DNA of 64,000 bases, taken from assembly GCF_041434935.1 (NCBI RefSeq), contig NZ_CP107964.1, positions 3,720,001 to 3,784,000 of the forward strand. The letters run 5' to 3'. Of the stretch, positions 61,617-64,000 are shown piece by piece. The notes under the pieces are model-generated. The model had not been told where the DNA came from. It ran no database searches and was given only the letters and a program-made list of their open reading frames with translations. Positions within the stretch are counted from its first letter, which is position 1; every line of letters begins with the position of its first letter. The DNA comes from Kitasatospora sp. NBC_00374. Lineage in GTDB: Bacteria; Actinomycetota; Actinomycetes; Streptomycetales; Streptomycetaceae. The translations under genes and the position numbers were made by a program.

Positions 61617-62054
61617 TCAGGCGCTCGGACGCTCGGCGGCTCCGCCGCCGGCGGCCTCGTCGGCGCGCCGCTGCTCGGCCAGCCGCTGCTTGGCGTCGGC
61701 CCAGGTGATCGGGAGCTGCTCGGTCGGAACGTCCCAGAAGACGAAGGTGGAGCCGTTCATGGTCGACCGGAGCGAGGTCATCGTGGAGTAGTGCGGCTCG
61801 GTCCTCACGTAGGTGTTCAGCGCCTCGCGGGACTCCCAGGCGGAGAGCGTCCAGAAGGTCCGGCGCAGCGGCTGGGCGATGAGCGAGGCGCCCAGGGCGC
61901 CGGGGGCCTTGCGGACCTGCTGCCAGACCGCGAGGGACTTGAGGAAGAAGCGCGGCACGTCCTTGAAGGAGCGCACCTGCAGGCGCGAGGCCATCACCAG
62001 GGCCTGGGTCTGCGGCCGGGCCGGGTTCGGGGTGGTCCAGGGGAGAGTGGGCAT
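61617..62054 (-). CDS. DUF3291 / antibiotic-biosynthesis-monooxygenase-like protein
   Basis: A 145-residue protein. ALVMASRLQVRSFKDVPRFF, TFWTLSAWESREALNTYV and GSTFVFWDVPTEQ follow the ferredoxin-like alpha+beta fold of the ABM/DUF3291 group. Members of this fold include cofactor-independent oxygenases and heme-binding proteins, and many of unknown role. It is the first gene of the operon with the MFS exporter, so it may modify or bind the exporter's substrate. The ATG lies downstream of a perfect TATAAT at 62147-62142. Confidence 0.75.
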   Translation of the reverse strand: MPTLPWTTPNPARPQTQALVMASRLQVRSFKDVPRFFLKSLAVWQQVRKAPGALGASLIAQPLRRTFWTLSAWESREALNTYVRTEPHYSTMTSLRSTMNGSTFVFWDVPTEQLPITWADAKQRLAEQRRADEAAGGGAAERPSA

Positions 62055-62118
62055 CGAGATCGGCCTTCCTCGTCGGTCGCCGGCCCGGCGCGCAGCGGAG
62101 GACGCGCTCGCCCGAGTC

Positions 62119-62147
62119 GATAGTGGAACCTAGCGCTATCCATTATA
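62119..62147 (-). promoter_or_regulatory. Promoter and operator of the exporter operon
   Basis: A perfect TATAAT (62147-62142) on the minus strand is followed by an inverted repeat GATAG-N12-CTATC (62119-62140) with an inner TAGCGCTA palindrome. No good -35 is seen at 16-20 bases. GCTATCCAT (62135-62143) is shared with the site upstream of the MerR gene. Confidence 0.55.
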
Positions 62148-62233
62148 GGGAGTGGCACTGCCCAATGGCCAGTGCTGAATCCGGCGGGGCCGGCCCGCTC
62201 GGCCGACCCCGCCCGCGCCCCGCCGGGACCGCC

Positions 62234-63541
62234 TCAGGCCCCGAGCTCCCGGAGCAGCTGCTCCGCCGCCTCCAGCCCGGAGGAGAACGCCGCCTCGTGC
62301 GACCCGATCTGGTCGTGGTGCAGCTGCTTGGAGTGGAAGTAGGAGCCCGCCAGCTTCACCCGGGTCCCGTCGTTCACCCGGTAGATGGTCCTCTGCAGGG
62401 TGCGCAGGTCCATGTCGATGACCGGGTGCTCGTAGTACAGCTCCTTGATCACCAGGTCCGCGCGGATCGGACGCGGGTAGTCCAGGGTCACGAAGTAGTC
62501 GTGCTCGGACTCGAAGCCGTGCAGCCGGTTCATGTAGTAGACGACGTAGGGGCGGACCGCGCCGTCCACCACGACCTTGCCGTAGTTCCAGTTCTCCCAG
62601 CGGGAGCGGTCCTCGGGCATCACCGAGGCGTCGGTGTGCAGGACGACGCTGGAGGGGTTGTAGCGGATCTTCGCCAGCGTCTGCCGCTGCAGCTCGGTCG
62701 GGTCGGTGAGCAGCGCCCTGGCCTGGTCGCCGTGGACGGCGAGCACGGCGTGGTCGAAGCGCTCGGTGCCGGCGGCGGTCGTCACCTCGACACCGTCCGC
62801 GGCCTCCCGGACCCCGGCGACCCGCTCGCCGAGCCGCAGCTTGGGGTCGATCGCGGCCAGCGCCCGCCGGACGTAGCTGATGGACCCGCCGCCGACGGTC
62901 CGCCAGTCCACCCGCGCACCGCCGAGGCCGCCCTCGTCGTGGGCCATGAAGAAGGCGATCACGGTGGTGGCCGGCATCTCCCAGATCAGCTCGGCCGGCA
63001 CCGACCACACGGCGGTGCAGAGCAGGATGACGTAGCCGTGCCTGAACTCCTGGCTGTAGCCGCCGCGGTCGAGGTACTCGCCGAGCGGCAGGTCGGTGCG
63101 CTTGCGCAGGAAGTCCTTGCGGCCCTCCTCGTGGAAGCGGCGGGCCTCGCGCCGGATGGTACGGAACTCCTCCGGGTAGCGGCCGGCCACCTCCTCCTCC
63201 GGCAGCGCCATCTCCTCGGTGCCGAACTGGAGGCCGGTGTCCAGGTCGAAGAAGTTGAAGCCGCCCCGGTGCTCCCGGAACGGCACCTCCAGCTCGTCGA
63301 AGAACCGGGTGAGGTTGGGGTAGCTGGGCCGGTTGAAGATGACGAACGCGGTGTCGATGCCCAGGGTCCGGCCGGCGTCCTGGACCTCGATGGTGTTGGC
63401 ATGGCCGCCCGGGCGGTCGTCCTGTTCGAAGACGGTGAGCTCGGCGTGGTGGCGCAGCCGGTACGCGGCGGACAGGCCGGAGACTCCGGCGCCGATGATC
63501 GCGACCCGGGGCTTGGCCGGTGCTGACAGCGGTGCAGACAT
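62234..63541 (-). CDS. FAD/NAD(P)-binding amine-oxidase-like protein
   Basis: A 435-residue flavoprotein. The dinucleotide-binding motif is VAIIGAGVSGLSAAY (13-27), then ELTVFEQDDRPGGHANT for the FAD ribose. The GGGS, SYVRRAL and VLAVHGDQA blocks match the oxidoreductases often found beside cyclopropane-fatty-acid synthase and DUF1365 genes (family context known, partners not present in this window). The ATG at 63541 follows the previous stop by nine bases, with AAGGACG before it. The reaction cannot be named from sequence. Confidence 0.85.
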   Translation of the reverse strand: MSAPLSAPAKPRVAIIGAGVSGLSAAYRLRHHAELTVFEQDDRPGGHANTIEVQDAGRTLGIDTAFVIFNRPSYPNLTRFFDELEVPFREHRGGFNFFDLDTGLQFGTEEMALPEEEVAGRYPEEFRTIRREARRFHEEGRKDFLRKRTDLPLGEYLDRGGYSQEFRHGYVILLCTAVWSVPAELIWEMPATTVIAFFMAHDEGGLGGARVDWRTVGGGSISYVRRALAAIDPKLRLGERVAGVREAADGVEVTTAAGTERFDHAVLAVHGDQARALLTDPTELQRQTLAKIRYNPSSVVLHTDASVMPEDRSRWENWNYGKVVVDGAVRPYVVYYMNRLHGFESEHDYFVTLDYPRPIRADLVIKELYYEHPVIDMDLRTLQRTIYRVNDGTRVKLAGSYFHSKQLHHDQIGSHEAAFSSGLEAAEQLLRELGA

Positions 63542-63550
63542 GGGACGTCC

Positions 63551-63787
63551 TTAGCTGGCTGGGGCGATGGGGGTGTCGGTGCGGGCGCCGGCCTCCAGGA
63601 CCGGGCCGAGGACGGCGAGGCCGGCCAGCTGCTGGAGCCAGGCGCAGGTCTCCCGGCGGAGTTCCTGCCGGCAGGCGGGGCAGACCTTGAGATCCCGGTC
63701 GAGCCGGCTCTCGGGGGTCTCGGCCCGGCAGCCCGGGCAGGGCACCCGGCGGACGGCGGACGGATCGGCGGCGGTGCGTCTCGGCAT
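63551..63787 (-). CDS. Small zinc-ribbon protein
   Basis: A 78-residue protein with two CxxC pairs, Cys17/Cys20 (CPGC) and Cys36/Cys39 (CPAC), that should bind one zinc ion. The rest is short and polar. GGAAGGACACG precedes the ATG, and its TAA stop is nine bases before the flavoprotein start, so it belongs to that operon. I do not recognise a family. Confidence 0.72.
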   Translation of the reverse strand: MPRRTAADPSAVRRVPCPGCRAETPESRLDRDLKVCPACRQELRRETCAWLQQLAGLAVLGPVLEAGARTDTPIAPAS

Positions 63788-63812
63788 CTCGCGTGTCCTT
63801 CCTTGGCCGGGC

Positions 63813-64000
63813 TCAGATCTCGGCGAGGCTGAGGTCCCCGCGTTCGGCGAGCTGGAACTGCCAGTGCGAGAAGAGGCGGTTCTCCTGGTGGAGGCGGCGC
63901 AGCACCGCCATCACCTCGTCCACCACCCGGCTGTCGGTGACCGTCTCGTGCGGGTGCACCTGCTTGCGCAGCCGCTCCAGTTGGAGCAGCAGCAGGGCGG
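63813..64000 (-). CDS. Unrecognised protein, C-terminal part, runs off the window
   Basis: An open frame on the minus strand enters from the right edge and stops at TGA 63815-63813. The visible 61 residues are helical and charged: LLLLQLERLRKQVHP, then ETVTDSRVVDEVMAVLRRL, ENRLFSHWQFQLAE, ending LSLAEI. It is 25 bases upstream of the zinc-ribbon gene on the same strand and is probably first or second in that operon. Start and family are not visible. Confidence 0.6.
   Translation of the reverse strand, partial: ALLLLQLERLRKQVHPHETVTDSRVVDEVMAVLRRLHQENRLFSHWQFQLAERGDLSLAEI

Overview
The window is high-GC actinobacterial chromosome, most likely from a streptomycete (Streptomyces or Kitasatospora; I cannot decide between them from sequence alone). 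The evidence is the gene order tRNA-Trp, secE, nusG, rplK, rplA, lipoproteins, rplJ, rplL, rpoB, rpoC ... rpsL, rpsG, fusA, tuf ... rpsJ, rplC. Codon third positions are almost all G or C, GTG starts are common, NusG carries a long acidic N-terminal extension, and several genes look leaderless. The core genes run on the minus strand, so transcription of the backbone goes from right to left.

Layout from right to left. 64.0-59.3 kb holds a partial gene, a small zinc-ribbon protein, an FAD amine-oxidase-like protein, a small monooxygenase-like protein with a DHA2-type MFS exporter, and a MerR regulator. 59.2-55.8 kb holds murB, an adenosine-deaminase-family gene and a class I aminotransferase. 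55.7-52.4 kb holds tRNA-Trp, secE, nusG, rplK and rplA. 52.3-48.6 kb is a tandem run of four lipoproteins of similar architecture. 48.2-39.0 kb is rplJ-rplL-rpoB-rpoC, with a structured rplJ leader, a strong terminator after rplL, a separate rpoB promoter, and another strong terminator after rpoC.

38.8-18.7 kb is an accessory stretch lodged between rpoC and rpsL. It contains a DUF4097 lipoprotein with a two-component system, a MoxR ATPase coupled to a VWA/metallopeptidase-like protein, and a helicase-associated protein. It also holds a sirtuin, a lipoprotein, a P450 coupled to an ADP-ribosylglycohydrolase (ARH), a YcxB-like protein and a DUF1801 protein. A TerF-type VWA protein coupled to a second ARH, a DUF2786 protein, an ABC exporter and a DUF1707/DUF4190 protein complete it. 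18.6-13.9 kb is the str operon (rpsL, rpsG, fusA) and tuf.

13.6-1.1 kb, between tuf and rpsJ, is a surface-glycan island. It has three dTDP-sugar genes (rfbB, rfbA, rfbC) with an SDR that may stand in for rfbD, two GT2 glycosyltransferases, a DUF2304 protein, a Wzx-like flippase, an acyltransferase and two large GT-C-like membrane proteins. 0.6-0 kb opens the S10 operon (rpsJ, rplC).

How it fits together: the backbone supplies transcription and translation, and I could read good -35/-10 promoters upstream of rpsL, rpoB, rplK, tRNA-Trp/secE and rplJ. The accessory genes sit in the two gaps of this backbone (rpoC-rpsL and tuf-rpsJ). The glycan island can plausibly make, modify, flip and elongate a 6-deoxyhexose-containing envelope polymer. 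The 23-30 kb stretch has an ADP-ribose/NAD theme (two ARH proteins and one sirtuin). I see no insertion sequence, prophage, CRISPR array, rRNA or origin.
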